From NCBI RefSeq assembly GCF_001401755.1, contig NZ_AVQK01000014.1:245216-309215 (forward strand): DNA of 64,000 nt. Direction: 5' to 3'. The position numbers and the translations under genes were made by a program. Below, piece by piece: positions 35,081 to 43,519 of the stretch (its first letter is position 1; each line of letters begins with the position of its first letter). The stretch comes from Aquimarina longa SW024. GTDB taxonomy: Bacteria; Bacteroidota; Bacteroidia; Flavobacteriales; Flavobacteriaceae. The notes beneath the pieces are model-generated. The model did not search any database. It was not told where the DNA came from and worked only from the letters and a program-made list of their open reading frames with translations.

Positions 35081-35206
35081 CGTGCCAGAAAACTGGGGAC
35101 GTTTTTCAGTCCAACTGGATATCATGTCAGAAAACTAGGGAAGGTTTTAGTACAACAGGATGTCGTGCCAGAAAATCAGATAAGATTTTTTGCTCTATTG
35201 GAGTGA
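35081..35206. repeat. three imperfect direct repeats of about 42 bp
   Basis: Copies begin CGTGCCAGAAAAC (35081), CATGTCAGAAAAC (35123) and CGTGCCAGAAAAT (35164), each followed by a GGTTTT/GATTTT block and CAACAGGAT-like end. They lie in the gene-free stretch 34994-35371, upstream of the collagen-like lipoprotein and downstream of the 35372 gene. No ORF is seen here. Confidence 0.7.
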
Positions 35207-35371
35207 TGTCTGATGTTCTGAGGTGATTTTTATATTATTTATAAGGTTAGTCTAGGTTTTAATCTCTTATAGAGGAATTAATTTTTTAAAAATGTTGTTA
35301 ATTATACCAGAAGTAGTGTGGTATGCATTTCTTAGTGTTGAACCAAAAATTAGTAGCATAGTATGCTATTT

Positions 35372-36055
35372 TTAATTAATTGCTACTACTTCACTTCGGG
35401 TAATCAAATTTCCATTTGTTTTACGGGTTTCTTCTTTTACCATACCCACACCTTCTGCAATCCATTGTTTAGAATAAAAAGTTTTGGTCATTCCCATGGT
35501 TAACGTATTGGTATAGGTAAGTATATAGCAATCAAAAGTTCCGGCAGGAGTAGTAACATATTCTTTTGCAATTACTTTTCTATCAGACATAGTGGTGGTC
35601 ATATTTATATTCATGATTCCAGCATTTACAGACATGTATACTGACGCATCTGGAAGTTCCTGATCAATTTCAAGAGTATTGGGAATAGAGATATCATCAC
35701 CAGTAATACTATATTCCATATCACTATATTGATCAAGTATTCCTGGTGCTATAAAAGATTCTGGATCCAAACGAGTAGTTTTATCAGAACAACGTGCTTT
35801 AAATGATGAGGAAATAATATGTTTGTTATTTCTGCCATCTGTTAAATCCATTGCAATCGTAATAATACTTTGCCCGCCAGTATGTTCTACTTCGGTAACT
35901 TTATACTGGCTAATGATTTCGAGACGTTCTCTTTTATCGTATTGATGTATGGTCAGTTTTTTACCTTCTTGAGAAGGATAAAATTTGCTGCAATTATTCT
36001 GTGCAGATACTGATGTTAGTGTCAGTACTGCGATTAAAAATGTAAGATGTTTCAT
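35372..36055 (-). CDS. secreted protein related to TapB/DUF3108-type domains
   Basis: A 227-residue exported protein with signal peptide (LIAVLTLTSVSAQ). The mature protein starts NNCSKFYPSQEGKKLTIHQYDKR and consists of predicted beta strands; YVTTPAGTFDCYILTY followed by FYSKQWIAEGVGMVKEET is the conserved core of the TapB/DUF3108-like family, lipid-binding-like beta structures in the periplasm. Exact role unknown. It lies 43 nt after the OmpA-family gene on the same strand, and the three genes 35372-37736 probably form one operon. Confidence 0.7.
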   Translation of the reverse strand: MKHLTFLIAVLTLTSVSAQNNCSKFYPSQEGKKLTIHQYDKRERLEIISQYKVTEVEHTGGQSIITIAMDLTDGRNNKHIISSSFKARCSDKTTRLDPESFIAPGILDQYSDMEYSITGDDISIPNTLEIDQELPDASVYMSVNAGIMNINMTTTMSDRKVIAKEYVTTPAGTFDCYILTYTNTLTMGMTKTFYSKQWIAEGVGMVKEETRKTNGNLITRSEVVAIN

Positions 36056-36098
36056 CTGTTTATGAATTGATGATTATTGTTTTGATGTTATTAAAGGG

Positions 36099-37352
36099 TT
36101 AGATTTTAATAAATTCTACCCTTCGGTTTTTTGCTTTTCCAGATACAGAGGTATTATCTGCAATGGGGTTTTCCTCGCCTTTGCCTTCAGTTATGATTCT
36201 ACTAAATTGGATATCATAGTGTTCTACAAGCATCATTTTGATCGCTTTTGCTCGTTGTTGAGACAGCTTTTTATTATTTTCTGAACTTCCATCAGCATCT
36301 GTATGACCTATAATTTTTATTCGTATAGATGGTACATTTTGTAGGGCAGTAGCAATTTCTTTTATGATAGTTTCAGAGCCTCCGGTAATGGTTGCAGATC
36401 CTGTTTTAAAAAGAATTGCATTGGTAGATAAACGCCCTTCTGTAATTAGTTTACTTCGATTGTCTTTACCGCTTTTGGCGATCTTAAAATTAGAAATATA
36501 TACTTCATCTTTATCGATAGCATCTCTCAATCCCTTAGTATGGATTTTGAATACATTAGCTCCTTGGGGAATTAATCTTGGAACATCTACTATTTTATTT
36601 TCGTTCATCCAAACACGCATTCGGGTTTTGTTGATCGCAATAGAGATACGAGATTTTCCGTTGATTACAGTACGATAGTCTTTACCTATGGCATTGCGAA
36701 TTTGACGTTGTCCATTTGCAACTTTTTCTACAACTCCTCGGGATCCGATAAATTGGCAGGGGGAAAGCTCTACCATACACCAATTTTTTGGTTTTTGAAA
36801 ACTAGTGTTATCTTCTAAAAGAAGTTTAATCCAAGCTTCAGAACTCGTTTTTTTATCTAATCCTTGTGTAAGGAGATCAAACTCGATAGTATAGTTTTCA
36901 GGAAGTGTTTCTTTACTTAGTGGGATATATTTAGAGTTACCTCCTAAACGTAACCATTTTTTAGTGTTAATTACTACGATTTCACCAGAACCATTTGTAT
37001 CCCATTTTGCAGGAAAATCTCCTTGTATGTCATTTATAAAATTATCCTGAAACAGAATAATATTTCCTGGGATGAAATCAGAAGCACGACTAATTTCATA
37101 ATCCTTAGAATCGCCTATAATGGTTCCCTTTTTCTTCTTGTTTTTTTTCTGCTTATTTTTTCTCTTTTTTCTTTCAAAAATCCCATCAAGACCTTTGTCA
37201 GTCTCTTTCTCTGTTTCTCGTTCTACACGTTTTTCAATAGTACGTTTTGCTGCTTCTTCTGCTTTTTTACCTAATTTCTTTAATAGTTGTGCATTGCTTG
37301 TTGTGATAGTACATAATGCTATAAGTATGCTGAGTGTTGTTGTAGTTTTCAT
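36099..37352 (-). CDS. OmpA-family peptidoglycan-associated protein
   Basis: A 417-residue exported protein (signal LSILIALCTITTSNAQ). Residues about 25-75 are a very basic helical segment rich in Lys (RKKRKNKQKKNKKKKG). Residues about 90-290 resemble a concanavalin-like beta sandwich (WIKLLLEDNTSF, VNGKSRISIAINKTRMRVWMNENK). The C-terminal 110 residues are an OmpA domain with ILFKTGSATITGGSETIIKEIA, IIGHTDADGSSENNKKLSQQRA and ENPIADNTSVSGKAKNRRVEF, which binds peptidoglycan. It probably anchors an outer-membrane or surface complex to the cell wall. The basic segment is unusual. Confidence 0.85.
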   Translation of the reverse strand: MKTTTTLSILIALCTITTSNAQLLKKLGKKAEEAAKRTIEKRVERETEKETDKGLDGIFERKKRKNKQKKNKKKKGTIIGDSKDYEISRASDFIPGNIILFQDNFINDIQGDFPAKWDTNGSGEIVVINTKKWLRLGGNSKYIPLSKETLPENYTIEFDLLTQGLDKKTSSEAWIKLLLEDNTSFQKPKNWCMVELSPCQFIGSRGVVEKVANGQRQIRNAIGKDYRTVINGKSRISIAINKTRMRVWMNENKIVDVPRLIPQGANVFKIHTKGLRDAIDKDEVYISNFKIAKSGKDNRSKLITEGRLSTNAILFKTGSATITGGSETIIKEIATALQNVPSIRIKIIGHTDADGSSENNKKLSQQRAKAIKMMLVEHYDIQFSRIITEGKGEENPIADNTSVSGKAKNRRVEFIKI

Positions 37353-37382
37353 CGTTGTTTATTTTTGTACTCCTACTAGTTT

Positions 37383-37736
37383 TTATTGATCTCGTCGGGC
37401 TTCTAAGATTTTTTTCTCAATAGCTTTACCTAAAGAATCTTTTTGTTTTTGCGTAAGCTCTTTGGCTTGTAGGTAATACATGTTCTTGTATTCTACTTTT
37501 TGCTCAGCAGAGATGTCCATTTTTTCTAATAGTTCTAAAAAACCAATTGTTTTTCCGTTTGATTTCCCGTCGAGGTTTTCTCCAAAAATGCTAGATAGTG
37601 TATTGGTTTGCATATCTAAGAAGTTATCTTTTTTTACAGTGTTTTTACCTGTTGTATTGGTATCTGAATTTTGAGCGGTTGTTAACTGTAGGGTAAAGAA
37701 GGCGATGATTATTGCTAAAATTGGTATTGTTTTCAT
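37383..37736 (-). CDS. small secreted helical protein
   Basis: A 117-residue exported protein (signal ILAIIIAFFTLQLTTAQ). The mature part has a Ser/Thr/Asn-rich start, then a helical C-terminus (LELLEKMDISAEQKVEYKNM, then AKELTQKQKDSLGKAIEKKI). No family recognised. It is the first gene of the run with the OmpA-family gene, 30 nt apart, and may work with it. Confidence 0.6.
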   Translation of the reverse strand: MKTIPILAIIIAFFTLQLTTAQNSDTNTTGKNTVKKDNFLDMQTNTLSSIFGENLDGKSNGKTIGFLELLEKMDISAEQKVEYKNMYYLQAKELTQKQKDSLGKAIEKKILEARRDQ

Positions 37737-37741
37737 GATTC

Positions 37742-37897
37742 TTACTGTTTTTTAAATTTTACTTCCTTAATTATTTTGTCTTTATGTATGATCTTTAATG
37801 TATAGGTTCCGGGTTCTAAGTATTTTATATTTATATATATACTGGTTGTGTGCAAATGATTGAGATGACCTGTATATTTTTTCCTTTTTTTATTCAT
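37742..37897 (-). CDS. possible small ORF or gene remnant
   Basis: From the ATG at 37895-37897 a 51-codon frame encodes MNKKRKKYTGHLNHLHTTSI and ends YLEPGTYTLKIIHKDKIIKEVKF-type sequence. The ending (LEPGTYTLKI, then short strand) looks like the tail of a secreted beta-sandwich domain, and the frame stays open about 18 codons upstream of the ATG to a stop. It ends 5 nt before the start of the gene at 37736. It could be a real small gene or the 3' remnant of a lost one. Confidence 0.3.
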   Translation of the reverse strand: MNKKRKKYTGHLNHLHTTSIYINIKYLEPGTYTLKIIHKDKIIKEVKFKKQ

Positions 37898-38089
37898 GTC
37901 TGTATGCTCAAATAGATAGATCAGACTTGATGGTTTGATAGGATAGTAAAGCTAGGATATGAAAAGGCAGTTCGTTATAATGTATGTAACAAAGATTATG
38001 AATTATGTAACATTGTAAGAATAGGGGTGTTTTCCTATGTTTTTAGGGGTATTTACTCACTAAGTGAGATTTTAATGTTGTAATACCAT

Positions 38090-38233
38090 TTCTTATTTGA
38101 AATAACTGTCTTGCATTGTTTCTTTTTACTTCATGCTTCAAAATAAAATACATCGATAGTGATGCTATCCTTGAATTTTTTTTGCCTGAATCAAAAATAA
38201 TTCAATTCAGATTATGGTTATTTCAAATAAGAA
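38090..38233. repeat. 144-bp element bounded by 17-bp perfect inverted repeats
   Basis: TTCTTATTTGAAATAAC (38090-38106) and its exact complement (38217-38233) enclose 110 bp. The interior has no convincing gene and contains a small stem GATAG/CTATC. It lies in the gene-free stretch 37898-38322, downstream of the hybrid sensor gene. It could be a miniature non-autonomous transposable element or a structured RNA; no clear target duplication is seen. The rest of the stretch shows nothing else I can support. Confidence 0.5.
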
Positions 38234-38322
38234 CAGATGTAAGGTCTGCCTCTAAATCAAGAATATTTTTTCAAACGAATAGCCATCAGGTTTATTATAA
38301 GGTTATTAATTAAAAAAAATGA

Positions 38323-41130
38323 TTATGTGTTTTCTTTTATAGCATATTCAGAAGGAGTACAATTATATACTTTTTTAAAACACTTAGTGAAATAAGAATG
38401 ATCATTGAAACCAACTGAATAACCAACTTGAGATACGTTGGTATCAGAGTTTTTAAGTAATTGAGCAGCTAACTTAAGGCGTTGGGATCTAATAAATTCT
38501 GAAGAAGTTAAGCCAGTTAGTGCTTTTAGTTTTCTATGTAGTTGCATTCGGCTCATGCCTATAGATTTACTAAATTCTTCAATTGTAAAAGAAGATGTTA
38601 TCATTTGCTTATCTACTATTTTTTGTATTCTGTTTAAGAAATTTTCATCAACAGAAGTTATAGCAATATCTTTAGGGGTTAATACTATTTCTTGGCTGTA
38701 TCGGAGTTGTAATTTTTTTCTAATAGCCAAAAGGTTAGTAATCTTGGTTGCTAGTATTTTTTGATTAAATGGTTTAATCATATACTCATCAGCACCGGTT
38801 TGTAGTCCTGATAATTCGTTTTCTTCTCCAGCCTTTGCGGTTAGTAAAATGATTGGGATATGGTTTGTTCGCTCATCGTTTTTTAGCTCTTTGGTAAGAT
38901 CTATACCATCTTTTTTTGGCATCATAATGTCTGAGATGATGATGTCGGGAATGTGTTTTATAGCCAGTTCACATCCTTTTTTTCCATTAGTACTACTGAT
39001 AATACGATATTGATTCTTAAAATTATCTTGAAGTAATTGGTTTAGGTCTTTATTATCTTCAATAATTAATAAAATCGGGCGATCATTATTTTTAAGATCA
39101 ATTTTTGGTTTATTTGTACAAGTAACAGAGGGGTTATGAATGATAGAAGGGGTAATAATACTTGGTTTTTTTTCTATAACTACTGCATTTTTTATTGTAT
39201 TTTTATGTAAAGAGATAGTAAGGTTAAAACTAGTCCATTCATTGGGTTTACTATCTACAGCAATAGTTCCTTCATGCAGTTTTACAAGTTCATTAACCAA
39301 AGCTAATCCAATACCTGAACCAGATTGAGCATCATGAGTTTGGTAAAAACGTTTAAAAACCAGTTGTTGTTGCTCTTTGGATAACCCTTTTCCTGTATTT
39401 TTAATATCTACAAAGAGTTTGTCTTTTTTGATATAAGCATTACAGATAATAGCGCCATTTTCTGGAGTATATTTTATGGCATTAGAGATTAAGTTGGTTA
39501 CAATTTTATATAAGGCATCCCGATCTAACCAACCTTCTTTATCGTGATTGTTTAAATAAGTAAGAAAATTAATGTTTTTTAAGCTAGCGAGATATTCAAA
39601 ATCTTTAGCAATAGCACTAATTTGTTGTATTGGTTTTACTTTTTGTAACGATAAAGTCATACTGCCGGCTTCAATTTTAGAAATATCTAATAATTGATTT
39701 ACTAATTCAGAAATTCGATTACTGTTATTTAAAACTAATTGAAAATCCGCACGATCTTTTTTGCTTAGATCTTTATTCATTAATTTGTTTTGTATGGGAC
39801 CGGATATTAGTGTAAGTGGAGTTCTGAGTTCATGAGATATGTTCGAAAAAAAATGAGATTTTACTTTATCTAATTGTATGAGTTCTTTCTTTAGTTCTCG
39901 TTCATTATTTAGCGCTAACTGACTTTTAATCCTAGATGCTACATTTCTTTTATTATTGTAAGATACAATTCCAGAAAAAATTAAAATTTCGACTAATACA
40001 GTATTTAAAAAGTATAAACCGTTACTAGTGATTATGGAGGCAATATTTCCGATGATAAGTAAAAAACTACTGATGAGTACAACTTTGGAAATCAAATCTT
40101 TTCGTATAGAGAATAGGGATATAAAAACAACTAAAGTAGTACTACCAAATACTACTCTAAATGCGAAAAAAACATCAATGCGATAATTAAGATAAGGGTT
40201 AAGTATAGATACGATTAAGTTGATGCTAGCAAAAAGAATAATACTAGATAAGAAATAGTTAGAGAATTTATATAATCGAGTATAATTAGTCTTAAATTCT
40301 AAAATACAGTAAACAAAATAAAAGTAAAAAAATGAAGCCCCGATAACACTAAGTTGATTTATATAGTGAAGAAGCATAGGATGGATGCTATTGAGTAAAG
40401 AAAAAAGAAATGGGGTGTCGGGAGCAAAAATTCCGGTTACACAAAATAAATAAAGACTATAGTTTAAAAAGTTTTTATCTCTAGAGATAAAAAAACTTAC
40501 TAGAAACAGTAAGCATGCAATAGATGTTGCTCCTGAGTAAAACTCTAGATATTTTACTACAGAAACTTCTCTAACTAAATCACCAACAACACTATTATTG
40601 TTAATAAGTACAACCCCAAAAGATTCTCTGATACTTAATTTTCCAGTATTAGAGATTGGTTTTTTATTAAAATAAAAGGGTTTAGAAAAATCAATTGAAT
40701 CTGTAGGTATACTTAATGATGAAGCTTGTTCAATATCATAAGTGATTTTTCCTTTTTTTATAAATGTTCCAGTTTTGTGTTTTTTATAGCCTTTTTTATG
40801 AGGGATGTAAAAGTCTGAAGCATCACTAATAAAGGTTAAAAAATATATTATTTTGGCATCTGTTTTTTGATCTATCTTAAAACGATACCAATAAAAAGCA
40901 TTAGGTTTAGAGTTTTTAAGATGTATAGAAGATATAGGTTCGAATACTTGAGATGTAATTTGATTAAAACTAAGTTTTTTAGAATAGTCTTTGTGAAGTC
41001 CTACTTCTTCTACAGGTATATAAATACTATCTTTATTAGTAATTTCTATAGATTTTGTAAAGGCTGGTTTTGATTGAGCAGTAGTATTGGATTGAAGGAT
41101 TAAAAAAAGTAGAACAAAGAAACTTCTCAT
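38323..41130 (-). CDS. hybrid sensor: 7TM-DISM, histidine kinase, receiver, AraC
   Basis: A 935-residue one-component form of a two-component system. Signal peptide 1-18; periplasmic DISM-type sensor about 25-180 (FYWYRFKIDQKTDAKIIYFLTF); seven membrane helices about 190-400; HisKA with phosphoacceptor His about 432 in FFSNISHELRTPLTL; HATPase with NLISNAIKYTP and GSGIGLALVNELV; receiver with phospho-Asp about 731 in IISDIMMPKKDG and Lys in MIKPF; AraC helix-turn-helix in the last 100 residues (FTIEEFSKSIGMSRMQLHRKLK). The 7TM-DISM sensor differs from the beta-propeller sensor of polysaccharide HTCS proteins. No obvious target operon is adjacent. Ligand unknown. Confidence 0.92.
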   Translation of the reverse strand: MRSFFVLLFLILQSNTTAQSKPAFTKSIEITNKDSIYIPVEEVGLHKDYSKKLSFNQITSQVFEPISSIHLKNSKPNAFYWYRFKIDQKTDAKIIYFLTFISDASDFYIPHKKGYKKHKTGTFIKKGKITYDIEQASSLSIPTDSIDFSKPFYFNKKPISNTGKLSIRESFGVVLINNNSVVGDLVREVSVVKYLEFYSGATSIACLLFLVSFFISRDKNFLNYSLYLFCVTGIFAPDTPFLFSLLNSIHPMLLHYINQLSVIGASFFYFYFVYCILEFKTNYTRLYKFSNYFLSSIILFASINLIVSILNPYLNYRIDVFFAFRVVFGSTTLVVFISLFSIRKDLISKVVLISSFLLIIGNIASIITSNGLYFLNTVLVEILIFSGIVSYNNKRNVASRIKSQLALNNERELKKELIQLDKVKSHFFSNISHELRTPLTLISGPIQNKLMNKDLSKKDRADFQLVLNNSNRISELVNQLLDISKIEAGSMTLSLQKVKPIQQISAIAKDFEYLASLKNINFLTYLNNHDKEGWLDRDALYKIVTNLISNAIKYTPENGAIICNAYIKKDKLFVDIKNTGKGLSKEQQQLVFKRFYQTHDAQSGSGIGLALVNELVKLHEGTIAVDSKPNEWTSFNLTISLHKNTIKNAVVIEKKPSIITPSIIHNPSVTCTNKPKIDLKNNDRPILLIIEDNKDLNQLLQDNFKNQYRIISSTNGKKGCELAIKHIPDIIISDIMMPKKDGIDLTKELKNDERTNHIPIILLTAKAGEENELSGLQTGADEYMIKPFNQKILATKITNLLAIRKKLQLRYSQEIVLTPKDIAITSVDENFLNRIQKIVDKQMITSSFTIEEFSKSIGMSRMQLHRKLKALTGLTSSEFIRSQRLKLAAQLLKNSDTNVSQVGYSVGFNDHSYFTKCFKKVYNCTPSEYAIKENT

Positions 41131-41230
41131 GTTTTTAAGTTGGCTTTTAAGTATAGCAATTATAAATAAATCAATTATTTATAGTTATAAAATATGTAAC
41201 CATTTTATGTTACATATACTATAATTAGCC

Positions 41231-41278
41231 TTATTTAAAATTACGATAAAAATATTTCTCTATCGTAATTTTAAATAA
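41231..41278. terminator. 18-bp perfect inverted repeat, probable terminator
   Basis: TTATTTAAAATTACGATA and its exact complement flank a 12-nt loop. It follows the small gene at 41314-41643 (minus strand) and precedes the hybrid sensor start; a terminator role is likely although the U run is short. Confidence 0.6.
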
Positions 41279-41313
41279 AGTTCTTATTTTTAGACACTAT
41301 CCTTTTTTTTAGT

Positions 41314-41643
41314 TTATGGAGTAAGTTCTCCTTCACCTACAGGTTCTTTACCAGTACTTAGAGAACCCCATTTTAGAGTAGTGTTAAACTTTACATATAC
41401 AGGATTTTCGTTTCTGAGTGTATCAAGTATAGATAATAACTCTGCTTCATGGAAATAAATATTAAGAATCTTATTAGAATGCTGTATATTCTGAGGGAGT
41501 GTTTCTCCATCTTTGATGATTCCAAAATATCCTAAATATTTTGAGTTGGTGTCATATAGATATATAAAACCTATTTGTTTTCCTCCTGAGTAATTACTGA
41601 TAATTAGAGTGCTGTAATCATCTATTTTGTGCGAAATAACCAT
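41314..41643 (-). CDS. small protein of unknown function
   Basis: A 109-residue soluble protein without signal peptide. It appears mostly beta: STLIISNYSGGKQIGFIYLYD, KYLGYFGIIKDGETLP, then IYFHEAELLSILDTLRNENPVYVKF. I do not recognise the family; similar short proteins that end LSTGKEPVGEGE occur in flavobacteria. It has a strong inverted repeat downstream and nothing obvious upstream. Confidence 0.6.
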   Translation of the reverse strand: MVISHKIDDYSTLIISNYSGGKQIGFIYLYDTNSKYLGYFGIIKDGETLPQNIQHSNKILNIYFHEAELLSILDTLRNENPVYVKFNTTLKWGSLSTGKEPVGEGELTP

Positions 41644-42060
41644 TTGTATTAGTTTTAAGAATTAATAATTTTTATGTTAGAATAAAAATAAGAAGCGTTA
41701 TATAAGGAGGAAAGGGGTAAAGAACTGATTTTAAGAGGGTTTATTACTTGTTTTTGAAAATAAGATACTAATTTTAATCTTACAAAGGAGTAATTTTATA
41801 ATAGTTGCATCGAAATGATTAAGGTTTTTCTTTTTTTACCCTTTCGTTCTAAGGGTATTGATTACCTCTTAAATTGTTCGAGTTTTATGAAATTATATAG
41901 GAGATATATTGATCTACAGGTTTTGAGAAAAAATAATTAGAGTTAGGGTATTATACTGCTAAAAGAGTTTTTATCTAGTGGTACCGAAATTCGTTAAGTT
42001 TTGAAAAATAATCATACTTTTATACTCTAGATTGAATTTTTCTTAGTTTACTATTCTAAA
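41644..42060. other. gene-free stretch, no feature seen
   Basis: This 417-nt AT-rich spacer separates two divergent genes. I see no ORF, clear TAnnTTTG box at a suitable place, RNA or repeat; promoters for both genes are presumably here. Confidence 0.4.
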
Positions 42061-42927
42061 ATGACTGAAAACGTAAAAATTATTGAATGCCCACGAGATG
42101 CCATGCAAGGTATAAAGGAGTTTATTCCTACCGAAAAAAAAGTTCAATACATTCAATCGTTATTGCGTTGCGGTTTTGATACGATTGATTTTGGAAGTTT
42201 TGTATCGCCAAAAGCAATACCACAGATGGTCGATACCGCAGAGGTTTTATCACAATTAGATTTATCGGATACCAAAAGTAAGCTATTAGCTATTATAGCC
42301 AATGTTAGAGGAGCAAATGATGCTGTACAACATGCTGCAATTGATTATCTGGGGTATCCTTTTTCGATTTCTGAAAATTTTCAGATGCGTAATACGCATA
42401 AAACTATTGCAGAGTCTGTAGCCACATTACAAGAGATATTGAATATTGCTGATAAAGCAAATAAGCAAGTAGTAGCTTATCTCTCTATGGGATTTGGAAA
42501 CCCTTATGGAGACCCGTGGGATGTGAATATTGTTGGAGAATGGACAGAAAAATTAAGTACTATGGGAGTGAAAATTCTTTCTTTATCAGATACTGTTGGT
42601 ACTTCTACTCCAGAGATTATAGACTATTTGTTCTCTAATTTGATTGTAAAATATCCAGAGATCGAATTTGGAGCACATTTACATACTACACCTACAACTT
42701 GGTTTGAAAAAGTAGATGCGGCATATAAAGCTGGTTGCAGGCGGTTTGATGGTGCTATACAGGGGTTTGGAGGTTGTCCAATGGCAAAGGATGAATTAAC
42801 AGGCAATATGCCTACCGAACGTATGGTTTCTTATTTTACAACTGTTAATGCAGATGCAGATATACGAACATTAAGTTTTGAGTCCTCATATAATGAAGCA
42901 ACAAAGGTTTTTAGTGCATATCATTAA
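42061..42927 (+). CDS. hydroxymethylglutaryl-CoA lyase family enzyme
   Basis: A 288-residue TIM-barrel aldolase of the HMGL-like family, which cleaves HMG-CoA to acetoacetate and acetyl-CoA in leucine or ketone-body breakdown. Strand 1 has ECPRDAMQG in place of the usual xGPRDGLQ (Arg-Asp retained), the metal His pair is in GAHLHTTPT, and the active-site Cys loop is GGCPMAKDELTGN, close to the family signature. LSLSDTVGTSTPE fits the substrate strand. Monocistronic. A degraded copy of its 3' end lies 390 nt downstream. Confidence 0.88.
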   Translation: MTENVKIIECPRDAMQGIKEFIPTEKKVQYIQSLLRCGFDTIDFGSFVSPKAIPQMVDTAEVLSQLDLSDTKSKLLAIIANVRGANDAVQHAAIDYLGYPFSISENFQMRNTHKTIAESVATLQEILNIADKANKQVVAYLSMGFGNPYGDPWDVNIVGEWTEKLSTMGVKILSLSDTVGTSTPEIIDYLFSNLIVKYPEIEFGAHLHTTPTTWFEKVDAAYKAGCRRFDGAIQGFGGCPMAKDELTGNMPTERMVSYFTTVNADADIRTLSFESSYNEATKVFSAYH

Positions 42928-43113
42928 ATTATTTTTTTATAATTAAAAAAAAGAGCTTTTAAAAGTACTGGTTTACTAATCGTATTAGCATTGGTTCTTA
43001 TGTAATTTATGCGATCTGATAAAAATAAATCAGGATATTCTTTTTACAGATAAAATTTAAGTACAGGACCAAAAATAATTATTATTGAAATTATAAGATT
43101 ACTTGATTATCAA

Positions 43114-43143
43114 GACCTCACAGGTTTTTAAACCTATGAGGTT
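43114..43143. repeat. palindromic intergenic repeat
   Basis: GACCTCACAGGTTT and AAACCTATGAGGTT form an imperfect inverted repeat. Sequences of the AACCTCxxAGGTTT type recur in flavobacterial intergenic regions; related copies in this window are at 33748 and 63946. Confidence 0.6.
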
Positions 43144-43272
43144 AATAAAATCCTTATTTTTAAGTGTTTGATTTGTTTTAGTACCTAAAATAAAAAATAT
43201 AGAAATATATGATATCTTGGATTTATAGGTTACAATGCAAAGAAATGGATTAATAAATGTTTATATAAAATT

Positions 43273-43333
43273 TTAAATCTTCATATAGTGAAGTAACAAA
43301 GGTGTTAGTACAGATCAATAAATTATCATTTTT
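43273..43333 (+). pseudogene. degraded copy of the HMG-CoA-lyase-like gene 3' end
   Basis: This stretch aligns with about 42878-42940, the last codons and stop of the lyase: TCATATAGTGAAGTAACAAA versus TCATATAATGAAGCAACAAA, then TTAGTACAGATCA versus TTAGTGCATATCA and AAATTAT in both. Indels and substitutions have destroyed the frame. It shows an old local duplication. Otherwise the gap 42928-43519 contains the palindromic repeat and the promoter region below. Confidence 0.65.
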
Positions 43334-43425
43334 AGAATGGGAAAAAAATATTAATTGTATTAACATATTAAGAAGTCAATATATCTGAGCATAATACTTT
43401 AGAATTAGTTTCTTTTTCTCTAATT

Positions 43426-43448
43426 TTATTTAGATTTACTTAAAATAG
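43426..43448. promoter_or_regulatory. iron-box candidate 1 (upstream of DUF4856 operon)
   Basis: TTATTTAGATT-T-ACTTAAAATAG, an 11-1-11 partial palindrome. It matches the copy at 59113 at 20 of 23 positions and sits just upstream of the -33 TTG (43451-43453) of the DUF4856 promoter. Regulator inferred to be iron-responsive. Confidence 0.5.
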
Positions 43449-43450
43449 TT

Positions 43451-43480
43451 TTGTCAATTCTTTTTTGATAAATATATTTG
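43451..43480 (+). promoter_or_regulatory. promoter of DUF4856-imelysin-HTTM-TonB operon
   Basis: TTG at 43451-43453, a 19-nt spacer and TATATTTG at 43473-43480 give a full Bacteroidota housekeeping promoter (TTG-N19-TAnnTTTG). The predicted start is about 30 nt before the ATG at 43520. It is the best promoter in the window. Confidence 0.75.
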
Positions 43481-43519
43481 TGGCTTATAATTATTGATAT
43501 TAAGTCTAAATAAATAGAA

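Noticed and set aside
37120..37389. Plus-strand frame rich in Phe and Leu opposite the OmpA-family gene
   Set aside because: It is the complement of the Lys-rich region of the real gene.
38116..38313. A 65-codon plus-strand frame downstream of the hybrid sensor
   Set aside because: AT-rich, no recognisable domain, and it overlaps the element with 17-bp inverted repeats; treated as chance.
38323..41130. Polysaccharide-type hybrid two-component sensor marking a PUL
   Set aside because: The sensor part is a 7TM-DISM module, not a beta-propeller, and no SusC/SusD pair or glycoside hydrolase is nearby.
43484..43504. Second operator-like palindrome between the DUF4856 promoter and start codon
   Set aside because: CTTATAATTATTGATATTAAG is only weakly palindromic and AT-rich; not distinguishable from background by eye.
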